Of a stretch of DNA of 64,000 nt, positions 1 to 7,097 are shown in pieces (position 1 is the stretch's first letter; the number at the start of each line of letters is the position of its first letter). This stretch comes from Schlegelella_A sp036263655. Lineage in GTDB: Bacteria > Pseudomonadota > Gammaproteobacteria > Burkholderiales > Burkholderiaceae_C. A model generated the notes under the pieces. That model did no database searches. It was not told the origin of the DNA and saw only the letters and a program-made list of their open reading frames with translations. The DNA is taken from the NCBI GenBank assembly GCA_036263655.1, contig DATAGP010000026.1:12046-76045 (forward strand), in the 5' to 3' direction. Position numbers and translations under genes: made by a program.

Positions 1-396
1 GCGCGTCTTGCCCGGCGTCTCGCGGATGCCGTCGAAGTCCTCGCGCTCGGTGCCGTTCTCCCAGTCCTCGCGCTCGGTCGCGCCGAAGTCGGCGGCGCCG
101 TCGATCGGGCCGAGCTCGTCGCCGCCGTCGACGCCGGACACGGTGTCGGCCGCCCGCTCGGCCTCGCGCTCGCCGGCATGCTCGGCCGTCGAGAGGCGCT
201 CCGCCAGCGGCTCGTAGACGGGCTCGAACGCGGGCGCCGGCTCGTCGTCGGCTTCGAGGAAGGGGTTCTGCTCGAGCATCTGCTCGACTTCCTGCTGCAG
301 CTCGATCGTCGACAGCTGCAGCAGACGGATCGACTGCTGCAGCTGCGGCGTCAGCGCCAGGTGCTGCGAGAGGCGGACTTGGAGGGTCTGCTTCAT
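1..396 (-). CDS. rpoN: RNA polymerase sigma-54 factor RpoN, N-terminal part (cut by window edge)
   Basis: Sigma-54 directs core RNA polymerase to -24/-12 promoters that need enhancer-binding ATPases. Only the first 132 codons are visible; the gene runs leftward out of the window. The ATG at 396-394 opens MKQTLQVRLSQHLALTPQLQ, followed by the Gln/Leu-rich activator-interacting region I (QQSIRLLQLSTIEL, then EVEQMLEQNPFLE), and then an acidic, poorly conserved linker typical of region II. The core-binding, HTH and RpoN-box regions are not seen. It lies about 100 bases downstream of lptB on the same strand, the usual proteobacterial order lptA-lptB-rpoN. Identification is firm; that the rest is intact is inference. 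Confidence 0.93.
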   Translation of the reverse strand, partial: MKQTLQVRLSQHLALTPQLQQSIRLLQLSTIELQQEVEQMLEQNPFLEADDEPAPAFEPVYEPLAERLSTAEHAGEREAERAADTVSGVDGGDELGPIDGAADFGATEREDWENGTEREDFDGIRETPGKTR

Positions 397-499
397 GGAG
401 CCCCCACGCTCCCTCCGGTCGCTGCCCCCCGAGCGGGCGCGGCCCGCCTCGGGAGCGGCCCGCCGGCGGGGCGGTCGCGGCTTTGCAAGATCGACATGG
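397..499. repeat. Intergenic GC-rich palindromic element between lptB and rpoN
   Basis: This 103-base gap holds a strong hairpin at 428-453 (CCCGAG paired with CTCGGG, then CGGGC with GCCCG, with one bulged C). It is followed toward rpoN by a tract reading GGCAGCGACCGGAGGGAGCG on the minus strand and ending in the G-rich run just before the rpoN ATG. From memory, similar blocks are scattered between genes in Burkholderiales genomes, so this may be a dispersed REP-like repeat. I did not find a second clear copy in this window. It could also act as a processing or attenuation site between lptB and rpoN. Confidence 0.35.
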
Positions 500-1270
500 T
501 CACATGCGGAAGTGTTCGCCGAGGTACACCTTGCGGACATCGGCATTGGCGACGATTTCTGCAGGGGTTCCCTCGGCCAGCACCCGGCCTTCGCTGATGA
601 TGTACGCGCGGTCGCAGATGCCCAGCGTCTCGCGGACGTTGTGGTCGGTGATCAGCACGCCGATGCCGCGCTCGCGCAGGAAGCCGATGATCCGCTGGAT
701 CTCGATCACGGCGATCGGGTCGATGCCCGCGAAGGGCTCGTCGAGCAGGATGAAGCGCGGCTGGGTCGCCAGGGCGCGCGCGATCTCGACGCGTCGCCGC
801 TCGCCGCCGGAGAGCGCCGGCGCCGGCGAGGCGCGCAGCTTCTCGATCGAGAGATCGCGCAGCAGCCCCTCGAGCGTCGAGTCGATCACCGGCTTCCTGA
901 GCGGCTTGCCGTCGGCGTCGACCTGCAGCTCGAGGATGGCGCGGATGTTCTCCTCGACGTTCAGCTTGCGGAAGATCGACGGCTCCTGCGGCAGGTACGA
1001 GAGGCCGAGGCGGGAGCGCCGGTGGATCGGCAGCCGCTCGACCCGGCGGCCCTCGATCGTGATCTGGCCGCCGTCGGGGCGGACCAGGCCGACGATCATG
1101 TAGAAGCTCGTCGTCTTGCCCGCGCCGTTCGGCCCGAGCAGGCCGACGACCTCGCCGCCGCGCACGGCCAGCCGCACGCCGTCGACCACCTTGCGCGATC
1201 CGTACGCCTTGCGCAGGTTGTGCGCTTCGAGCCGGTGCAGGACCGGGTCGGCCGGGCTCGCGTCGGTCAC
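500..1270 (-). CDS. lptB: LPS export ABC transporter ATPase LptB
   Basis: LptB is the cytoplasmic ATPase that works with LptFG to pull lipopolysaccharide out of the inner membrane into the LptC-LptA bridge. The 256-residue product has Walker A GPNGAGKT at residues 46-53, the LptB-typical LSYLPQEPSIFRKL Q-loop region, the signature LSGGERRRVEIARAL, Walker B FILLDEPF with FAGIDP after it, and the H-loop LITDHNV. Its ATG overlaps the lptA stop by four bases (ATGA at 1267-1270), so the two are translationally coupled. Length and motifs are normal for the family. lptF and lptG are not in the window. Confidence 0.97.
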   Translation of the reverse strand: MTDASPADPVLHRLEAHNLRKAYGSRKVVDGVRLAVRGGEVVGLLGPNGAGKTTSFYMIVGLVRPDGGQITIEGRRVERLPIHRRSRLGLSYLPQEPSIFRKLNVEENIRAILELQVDADGKPLRKPVIDSTLEGLLRDLSIEKLRASPAPALSGGERRRVEIARALATQPRFILLDEPFAGIDPIAVIEIQRIIGFLRERGIGVLITDHNVRETLGICDRAYIISEGRVLAEGTPAEIVANADVRKVYLGEHFRM

Positions 1271-1914
1271 GGCCGCGACCCCAGCGCCGGGGCGGTGCGC
1301 AGCGCCGGCGCCGAGGCGCCGGTGGCCCGGGCCGCTTCGGCGGCCGCAGCGCTGCCCTCGCGCGGCGTCAGCGTCGCCCGCACGCGCCCGCCGGGGTTGG
1401 CGGCGGTCGCCGGCGCGCCGCCGCTGACGTTGAAGACCTCGGTCGTGCTGTCGTAGGTCACCAGGTTTCCGGAGATCTCGTCGGCGACCTCGCCGCCGCG
1501 CAGGCGTCGCACCGAGGCGTTGTTGACGAAGCGGATCACGTCGGACTTGCCGTCGTACTCGAGCCGCTCGGCGTCGCCGGCGATGTACTCGTCCGGAACG
1601 TCGCGCTTCTGCCGGAAGGTCGCGTGCTGCTGCGGCGTGCCGTAGGCGACCGCGGTGTGGTAGCCGTCGGGCAGCTCGCGCACCTCGATCCGCGCCGCCC
1701 GGATCGTCATCGTGCCCTTGGTCACGACGACGTTGCCGCTGAAGACGACGAACTGGTTGAGCAGGTCGATCCTGCCGGGAAGGTCGGCCTCGACGTTGAG
1801 GGGCTTGAAGCGATCCGCCTTCTCGGCGTGCGCGACGGGTCCGAGGGCCAGGAAAGGCGCCAGGACCAGGGCGGTCAGGAAGCGCCTGCCGAATCGCGAA
1901 GGGAGATGGGCCAC
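1267..1914 (-). CDS. lptA: Periplasmic LPS transport protein LptA
   Basis: LptA forms the periplasmic beta-jellyroll bridge that carries LPS from LptC to LptD. The sequence has a signal peptide (FLTALVLAPFLALG, cleavage near AHA-EK), then the OstA-like core with VEADLPGRIDLLNQFVVFSG, GNVVVTKGTMTI and later SGNLVTYD. A Gly/Ala-rich tail ends it. I choose the GTG at 1914-1912 (215 residues). A TTG at 1968 also opens the frame but lies only three bases from a TAGAAT -10-like box, so it would not be on a transcript starting there. lptC normally precedes this gene; here dsbA does. It is coupled to lptB by an ATGA overlap. Confidence 0.9.
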   Translation of the reverse strand: MAHLPSRFGRRFLTALVLAPFLALGPVAHAEKADRFKPLNVEADLPGRIDLLNQFVVFSGNVVVTKGTMTIRAARIEVRELPDGYHTAVAYGTPQQHATFRQKRDVPDEYIAGDAERLEYDGKSDVIRFVNNASVRRLRGGEVADEISGNLVTYDSTTEVFNVSGGAPATAANPGGRVRATLTPREGSAAAAEAARATGASAPALRTAPALGSRP

Positions 1915-1971
1915 AGGAGAAGAGGGACGGGGAACGGAGCGTTCCGCATCACGGCATGAATCTTGCAAGGC

Positions 1972-1977
1972 ATTCTA
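1972..1977 (-). promoter_or_regulatory. Possible -10 box (TAGAAT) for lptA-lptB-rpoN
   Basis: On the minus strand TAGAAT matches the sigma-70 -10 consensus at five of six positions and sits in the 165-base dsbA-lptA gap. I see no good -35 hexamer at the expected distance. Transcription would start near 1965, giving a leader of about 50 bases before the GTG at 1914. The assignment rests on the -10 alone. Confidence 0.35.
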
Positions 1978-2049
1978 TGCCAGCGAGCGCGCTGCGTCGC
2001 CCCGGAAGTGCAGGAATCTCACGCATTGGCGGCCGCGGCGCCAAGGCCG

Positions 2050-2068
2050 TTCCCGATCTTCGCGGGAA
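2050..2068 (-). terminator. Small hairpin after dsbA
   Basis: TTCCCG pairs with CGGGAA around a seven-base loop, 12 bases past the dsbA stop. No U-tract follows on the minus strand, so it is at best a weak terminator or an RNA 3' end stabiliser. Confidence 0.3.
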
Positions 2069-2079
2069 TCCCGCCCGGC

Positions 2080-2763
2080 TCAGGCCTTTCCGCCCTTGCG
2101 GGCGCGGGTCACCAACGCGTCGACGACGACGAGCATGCGGTCGTTCGACGGCACGCTGCCCTTCGGCTGCGGTGCGGCGTTGGCGAGGGTGCCGTTGGTG
2201 TAGTAGCGGCCCTGCACGCCCATCGCCGGCACGGCATCGATCTTGTACGCGGCGGCGGTCTGCCGGGCCTGCAGGCCCTTGGCCTGCACCGCGAAGGAGT
2301 TGAAGGCGGCCATGAACTTGTCGCCGTCGACGCCGTTGCGGGTCACGAACGCGACCATCTCGTCGCTGCTGCGCAGGCGGGTGCGCTCGGCGTGGATCGC
2401 GTAGTAGATGCGACGGTGCAGCGTCTCGAGGACGCCGAGGCTCTCGAGTGCATAGAACAGGCGCTGCTGGGCCGTGAACGGCTCCTCGCGGAACCAGATC
2501 GGCACGCGCCGGAACGCCACGTCCTCCGGCTGTCGCCGGGCCCAGGCCTCGAGCGCCGGCTCGAAGGCATTGCAATGCGGGCACTCGTACCAGAAGAACT
2601 CGACGACCTCGATCTTGCCCGGCGTGACGGGCGCCGGCTCGGCGAGGCGGACATAGTGGACGTCCTGCACCGGACCCGGCTGCGCCGCCAGCGGCGGGCT
2701 GGCCAGGGTGCCGCCCAGCCCGGCGGCAAGCCCGGCCGAGAAATCGCGTCGCGTCAGGGGCAT
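2080..2763 (-). CDS. dsbA: Thiol:disulfide interchange protein DsbA family
   Basis: This periplasmic oxidase introduces disulfide bonds into exported proteins. The 227-residue product begins MPLTRRDFSAGLAAGLGG; the twin Arg followed by DFS and a hydrophobic stretch suggests Tat-type export rather than Sec. The active site is CPHC (Cys61-Cys64, WYECPHCNAF) in a thioredoxin fold, with the cis-Pro loop AVPAMGVQGRYY near residue 185. CPHC matches classical DsbA. The ATG at 2763 lies 7 bases after the SPOR gene stop, so the two are probably co-transcribed with argS. A longer frame upstream overlaps the SPOR gene and is unlikely. The redox partner DsbB is not seen. Confidence 0.93.
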   Translation of the reverse strand: MPLTRRDFSAGLAAGLGGTLASPPLAAQPGPVQDVHYVRLAEPAPVTPGKIEVVEFFWYECPHCNAFEPALEAWARRQPEDVAFRRVPIWFREEPFTAQQRLFYALESLGVLETLHRRIYYAIHAERTRLRSSDEMVAFVTRNGVDGDKFMAAFNSFAVQAKGLQARQTAAAYKIDAVPAMGVQGRYYTNGTLANAAPQPKGSVPSNDRMLVVVDALVTRARKGGKA

Positions 2764-2770
2764 GGCCGGC

Positions 2771-3448
2771 TCACCTCTGCACGGCGACGAGCGTCGCGTC
2801 GACGCCGGAGTCGCCAAGCTTTTCCTTGGCGCTCTCGGCCTCTTCGCGGCGCTCGAAGGGGCCGACGCGGACCCGGTAGACGGTTCTTCCGGCCTGCTCG
2901 CGCTCGGTCAGGCGGCTCTCGACGCCGAGCATCGCCAGCCGGGCACGCTGCTGCTCGGCGTCCTCGCTGCGGGCGAAGGCGCCGGCCTGAACGAAGTAGG
3001 TGAACGGGCTCGAGCCGGTGGTGGACACGGCCTGCGACGCGCGCGGTGCGGTGGCGACGGCGGCGCTGGCGCCGGTGCCCGGCCGGGCCACGCGCGGCGC
3101 GCTGGCCGGCGCCGACGCCGTCGGCAAGGGCGGCGCGACGGCCACCGGCCGGCCCGGGTCGGGCGCGATCGGCGCCGTCACGGCGGGCGCGGTCGCGGTG
3201 GGGGCGCTGGCGGCGACCGCCGGGTTGCGGCCGGCCAGGGCACTGTTCGGATCCCAGTTGCGGTTGCGTTCGATCTCGGCCGCGTCCTGCCCCGCCGAGC
3301 GCGCCGGCACCTTGTTGACGAAGGGGTTCGGCGCCTTGGTGACGTAGAGGGCGACGCCCAGCGCAATGGCGAGCCCCATCAGCAGGCCGACGACCAGCCC
3401 GATGACGAAGCCGCCGCGCTGCGACCGGCTCGAGGGATGCTTCTTCAT
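2771..3448 (-). CDS. SPOR-domain inner-membrane protein (FtsN-like)
   Basis: A 225-residue bitopic membrane protein. Residues 1-12 are basic (MKKHPSSRSQRGG), followed by one transmembrane helix (FVIGLVVGLLMGLAIALGVALY). A long Ala/Pro-rich periplasmic linker leads to a C-terminal SPOR domain (FTYFVQAGAFARSEDAEQQ ... YRVRVGPFERREEAESAKEKL) that binds glycan strands lacking stem peptides at division sites. The topology is that of FtsN, but SPOR proteins are diverse and FtsN function is inference. Its ATG overlaps the argS stop (ATGA at 3445-3448), so its production is tied to argS translation. argS-SPOR-dsbA is a recurring betaproteobacterial arrangement. Confidence 0.88.
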   Translation of the reverse strand: MKKHPSSRSQRGGFVIGLVVGLLMGLAIALGVALYVTKAPNPFVNKVPARSAGQDAAEIERNRNWDPNSALAGRNPAVAASAPTATAPAVTAPIAPDPGRPVAVAPPLPTASAPASAPRVARPGTGASAAVATAPRASQAVSTTGSSPFTYFVQAGAFARSEDAEQQRARLAMLGVESRLTEREQAGRTVYRVRVGPFERREEAESAKEKLGDSGVDATLVAVQR

Positions 3449-5163
3449 GCGATTTCCGTTTCCGATTCCCGGGCCATCCGCACGGGGGCGCCGACGCCGA
3501 GGACCGCCAGCGCATTGGCGATGACCTGGCGCGTCGCTCCGAGCAGGGCGAGGCGAGCCCGCGCCAGCGCCGGGTCGTCGACCAGGAAGCGCTCGGCGCC
3601 GTAGTAGCTGTGGAAGGCGGCCGCGAGGTCGCGCAGGTAGAAGGCGATCTCGTGCGGCGCGAGCCCCAGGGCGGCGGCCGCCAGCACGTCGGGGTAGTCG
3701 GCCAGCTTCTTCAGCAGCGCGACCTCGCTCGGCGCGACCAGGAGCGCAAGATCGGCCTCGCTGGCCGAAGAGGGTTCCGTGGAGCCGCCGCTCCGCGCCG
3801 CAGCCTGCTCCATGACGGAGCAGATGCGCGCATGCGCGTACTGGACGTAGAACACCGGGTTCTCGTCGTTCTGCTTGAGCGCGAGATCGACGTCGAAGGT
3901 GAACTCGGTGTCGGCCTTGCGGCTCAGCATGAAGAAGCGGACCGCGTCGCGACCGGTCCAGTCGATGAGGTCGCGCAGCGTGACGTAGCTGCCGGCGCGC
4001 TTGCTGAGCTTGACCTCGACGCCGCCGCGCTCGACCCGGACCATGGTGTTGAGGATGTACTCCGGGTAGCCCGGCGGGATGCGCGGGTTCGCCGCCTGCA
4101 GCCCGGCGCGAACGCGGGCGATGGTGCCGTGGTGGTCGGTGCCCTGGAGATTGATGGCCTGGGCGAAGCCGCGCTCGAACTTGGCGAGGTGATAGGCGAT
4201 GTCCGGAACGAAGTACGTGAAGCTGCCGTCGGACTTGCGCATCACGCGGTCCTTGTCGTCGCCGTACTCGGTCGTGCGCAGCCACAGCGCGCCGTCGGCC
4301 TCGTAGGTCTTTCCCGAGGCGACCAGGCGCTCGACGGTGCGCTGGACGCGTCCGTCGGCGTACAGGCTCGACTCGAGGTAGTAGTTGTCGAAGCGGACCC
4401 CGAAGGCGGCGAGATCGAGGTCCTGCTCGTGGCGCAGGTAGGCGACGGCGAACTGGCGGATGCCGTCGAGGTCGTCGACGCGCCCCGAGGCGGTGAACTC
4501 GCGGTCGTCGGCGCGGACCGTCTTGCCGGCGCGGAAGTCGGCGGCGATGTCGGCGATGTAGTCGCCGTTGTAGGCCTTCTCGGGCCAGCCCGGATCGCCC
4601 GGCGCCAGCCCGTCGAGACGGGCCTTGACCGACGCGGTCAGGGTCTCGATCTGCACCCCGGCGTCGTTGTAATAGAACTCGCGCGTGACCCGCCGGCCCT
4701 GCGTCTCGAGCAGGTTGCAGATGGCGTCGCCGAGCGCCGCCTGGCGAGCGTGGCCCACGTGCAGGGGGCCGGTCGGGTTGGCCGAGACGAACTCGACCAG
4801 CACCGCGTCGGCCGGGCCGCCGCGCGTGCCGTAGGCGGCACCGGCGGCGAGCACCTGCGCCACGACGCGCTGGCGCGCCGCCGCCCGCAGATGCAGGTTG
4901 ATGAACCCGGGGCCGGCGATCTCGACCTTCTCGACCCAGCGCTCGACCGCCGCCTTGGCCCTGAGCGCCGCGATCAGCTCGGCCGCGAGCTCGCGCGGGT
5001 TGCGTCGCTGCGTCCGGGCGAGCGGCATCGCTGCCGTGACGGCCAGATCGCCGTGCGACGCCTGCCGCGGCGTCTCGAAGCTCGCGTCGATCGAATGACC
5101 CGGGCTCACCTCATCGATTGCCGCACGCAGCGCGTCGAGCAATTCTTCACGGGCCGAAGTCAT
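3445..5163 (-). CDS. argS: Arginyl-tRNA synthetase
   Basis: Charges tRNA-Arg with arginine in the cytoplasm. The 572-residue class I synthetase has the N-terminal additional domain, the HIGH-type motif in FVSANPTGPLHVGHARQAALGD, and a KMSKS-equivalent region reading KLSKRAGSYVTLRDLI. The C-terminal anticodon-binding domain contains YAHARICSV and ends with PVRM, as ArgRS proteins do. Length is normal for the family. It heads a minus-strand run with the SPOR gene and dsbA. The ATG at 5163 is seven bases from a TAGAAT box, which could give a leaderless or nearly leaderless mRNA. Confidence 0.97.
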   Translation of the reverse strand: MTSAREELLDALRAAIDEVSPGHSIDASFETPRQASHGDLAVTAAMPLARTQRRNPRELAAELIAALRAKAAVERWVEKVEIAGPGFINLHLRAAARQRVVAQVLAAGAAYGTRGGPADAVLVEFVSANPTGPLHVGHARQAALGDAICNLLETQGRRVTREFYYNDAGVQIETLTASVKARLDGLAPGDPGWPEKAYNGDYIADIAADFRAGKTVRADDREFTASGRVDDLDGIRQFAVAYLRHEQDLDLAAFGVRFDNYYLESSLYADGRVQRTVERLVASGKTYEADGALWLRTTEYGDDKDRVMRKSDGSFTYFVPDIAYHLAKFERGFAQAINLQGTDHHGTIARVRAGLQAANPRIPPGYPEYILNTMVRVERGGVEVKLSKRAGSYVTLRDLIDWTGRDAVRFFMLSRKADTEFTFDVDLALKQNDENPVFYVQYAHARICSVMEQAAARSGGSTEPSSASEADLALLVAPSEVALLKKLADYPDVLAAAALGLAPHEIAFYLRDLAAAFHSYYGAERFLVDDPALARARLALLGATRQVIANALAVLGVGAPVRMARESETEIA

Positions 5164-5169
5164 CGCAGA

Positions 5170-5175
5170 ATTCTA
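5170..5175 (-). promoter_or_regulatory. -10-like box (TAGAAT) immediately before argS
   Basis: TAGAAT on the minus strand ends seven bases before the argS ATG. If it is the -10, transcription would begin at or next to the start codon. No convincing -35 is visible. The same hexamer recurs before lptA, amgK and the glutathione transferase gene. Confidence 0.35.
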
Positions 5176-5285
5176 CGGGCCGCGTTCGCGGAGCCTCGTC
5201 GCGCTGACCGTCGCGCGAATCCCGAAAAGACCGGCCGGGGGCCGACTTCGTCACACTTTGTATCCGGTGCCGATGCAAGAATGTC

Positions 5286-6674
5286 ATGGCACTTTTCCGC
5301 ACCTGGATGTCCGCCGCCCTCACCGCCTCCGTCCCGTCCGCCACGAAGGCGGACGTGCCGGCCATGCCGGCGATGATCGGCAAGTACCGGGTCCTCGGAC
5401 GGCTCGGCGACGGCGCGACCAGCGAGGTGTTCCTCGCCTTCGACGACTTCCAGGGCCGCAACGTCGCCATCAAGCGGGTCCGCGCGGCGATGGCCAACGA
5501 CCCCATGGACGGCCGCTACTCGGAGCGCTTCTTCGCCGCCGAGGCGGCGCTGGTGGGCCGGCTGCAGCACCCGAACGTCGTGCAGATCTTCGATGCCATC
5601 CCCGATGCGGTCGCGCCCTACCTGGTGATGGAATACGTCGCCGGCAGCACGCTGCGGCCCTACTGCCGCGCCGACCAGCTGCTGTCGCTCGAGCTCATCG
5701 TCGAGATCGGCTTCAAGTGCGCGATGGCGCTCGGCTACGTCTACCGCCAGGGCCTGATCCATCGCGACGTCAAGCCGGCGAACCTGCTCGCCGTGCACAC
5801 CAACGGCAACATCACCGACGTCAAGATCACCGACTTCGGCAGCGTCCTGAACCTCGACTCGGACGTGACCCAGATCCATCGCGTCGGCTCGCTGGCCTAC
5901 ATGTCGCCAGAGCAGCTCGACGGCGGAACGCTCGATTGCCGGGCCGACATCTACTCGCTGGGCGCCGTGCTCTACCACCTCATCGCCGGCCGGCCGCTGT
6001 TCGATGCGCAGGTGCAGTCGGCCATGATGCATCAGATCTACAACGTCAGGCCGGCGACGCTGGTCGGCATTCGCGCCGGCGTCACGGCCGCGCTCGACGC
6101 CGTGATCCAGCGCGCGCTCGCCAAGGCGCCCGGCGACCGCTACAGCGACTGGAGCGAGTTCGCGGCGGCGATCTCGGAGCTGGTCACGACCCAGCAGGTT
6201 CCGCGCGGCCAGTTCCAGGGCGTCCTCGACTCCGAGCGCTTCACGCTGCTGCGCACGCTCGAGTTCTTCTCGAACTTCGGCGACGTCGAGCTCTGGGAGG
6301 TGGTGCACCGCGCCAAGTGGCAGCGCTTCCACTTCGGTCACGCGCTGTACCGCAAGGGCGAGGAAGGCAACAGCTTCCACATCATCGCGCAGGGTGCCGT
6401 CGAGGTGTTCCGCGACGGCAAGAAGGTGGCGCAGCTCGGCTCCGGCACGTCCGTCGGCGAGATGGCCTACCTCGCCCCGAGCGCCGAGCTGAAGCGGCAC
6501 AGCACCGACGTCATCGTCACCGAGCCGGCGACGACGATCTCCTTCACGCCCGAGACGCTGACCCAGCTGAGCCCCGGCACCCGCCACCTGTTCCACGACT
6601 CCTTCATCAAGGTGCTCGTGCGGCGGCTGCACACGGCGCACGAGGCGCTCGCCCACCCCCGCCGCATCTTCTGA
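5286..6674 (+). CDS. Ser/Thr protein kinase with C-terminal cyclic-nucleotide-binding domain
   Basis: A 462-residue soluble eukaryote-like kinase. The glycine-rich loop is GRLGDGATSEVF, with the ATP-anchoring Lys63 (VAIKRV). The catalytic loop is HRDVKPAN (Asp161, Asn166), the metal-binding DFG has Asp183, and the activation segment ends SLAYMSPEQL. After the kinase lobe (about residues 34-300) comes a cNMP-binding domain (about 330-450: FGHALYRKGEEGNSFHIIAQGAVEVF ... GTSVGEMAYL). No transmembrane segment is seen. The fusion suggests phosphorylation controlled by a bound ligand; whether it is cAMP, c-di-GMP or nothing cannot be told. Its targets are unknown. Met27 or Met30 are possible later starts. 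It is a single gene, divergent from argS. Confidence 0.9.
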   Translation: MALFRTWMSAALTASVPSATKADVPAMPAMIGKYRVLGRLGDGATSEVFLAFDDFQGRNVAIKRVRAAMANDPMDGRYSERFFAAEAALVGRLQHPNVVQIFDAIPDAVAPYLVMEYVAGSTLRPYCRADQLLSLELIVEIGFKCAMALGYVYRQGLIHRDVKPANLLAVHTNGNITDVKITDFGSVLNLDSDVTQIHRVGSLAYMSPEQLDGGTLDCRADIYSLGAVLYHLIAGRPLFDAQVQSAMMHQIYNVRPATLVGIRAGVTAALDAVIQRALAKAPGDRYSDWSEFAAAISELVTTQQVPRGQFQGVLDSERFTLLRTLEFFSNFGDVELWEVVHRAKWQRFHFGHALYRKGEEGNSFHIIAQGAVEVFRDGKKVAQLGSGTSVGEMAYLAPSAELKRHSTDVIVTEPATTISFTPETLTQLSPGTRHLFHDSFIKVLVRRLHTAHEALAHPRRIF

Positions 6675-6683
6675 GGCGGCGGT

Positions 6684-6700
6684 TGCCGGGCGGCCCGGCA
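6684..6700 (+). terminator. GC hairpin after the kinase gene
   Basis: GCCGGG and CCCGGC pair around a three-base loop, with one further T-A pair, about 10 bases after the kinase stop. No run of T follows, so intrinsic termination is doubtful. Confidence 0.35.
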
Positions 6701-6764
6701 GCATGATTCAATCGGGCCAGGCGGGCCTCGCATCCGCTTCCCCACTCAACATCCGGAGACGAAC

Positions 6765-7097
6765 TTGCGTCATTCCCTGCTGACCCTGGCCGCTGCCTTC
6801 TCGCTCGCCGTCACGACTTCCGTGTTCGCCAACGCCCACAAGGAGGCGCCTGGCATGACCAAGGCCGCCGCCAGCGCCTCGAGCCCCTCGCCGACGGCGC
6901 AGCAGACCAAGATGGCGACGTGCAACGCCGAAGCCGGCGACAAGAAGGGCGACGAGCGCAAGGCCTTCATGAAGACCTGCCTGTCGGCACCCAAGGCGAC
7001 GGCGCAGCAGAACCGGATGAAGCAGTGCAACGCCGACGCCAAGGGCAAGAAGGGCGACGAGCGCAAGACCTTCATGAAGAGCTGCCTCTCGGCATAG
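6765..7097 (+). CDS. PsiF-repeat small exported protein
   Basis: A 110-residue protein with a Sec signal peptide (LLTLAAAFSLAVTTSVFANA) and two PsiF repeats. The repeats read CNAEAGDKKGDERKAFMKTC and CNADAKGKKGDERKTFMKSC, each framed by two cysteines. PsiF is named for phosphate-starvation induction in E. coli; its molecular role is unknown. The start is TTG at 6765, supported by GGAG at 6754-6757 and by the signal peptide beginning there; no better in-frame start exists. The stop codon shares a base with the GTG start of the next gene (TAGTG), so the two are probably translated together although their functions look unrelated. Confidence 0.85.
   Translation: MRHSLLTLAAAFSLAVTTSVFANAHKEAPGMTKAAASASSPSPTAQQTKMATCNAEAGDKKGDERKAFMKTCLSAPKATAQQNRMKQCNADAKGKKGDERKTFMKSCLSA

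Noticed and set aside
1915..1968. TTG at 1968 as the LptA start
   Set aside because: It sits three bases after a -10-like box and adds a non-signal-like N-terminus; the GTG at 1914 leads directly into the signal peptide.
3449..4285. Upstream extension of the SPOR gene to a 504-codon frame
   Set aside because: The extension is antisense-free but lies wholly within argS on the same strand in another frame; the membrane protein clearly starts at MKKHPSSRSQ.
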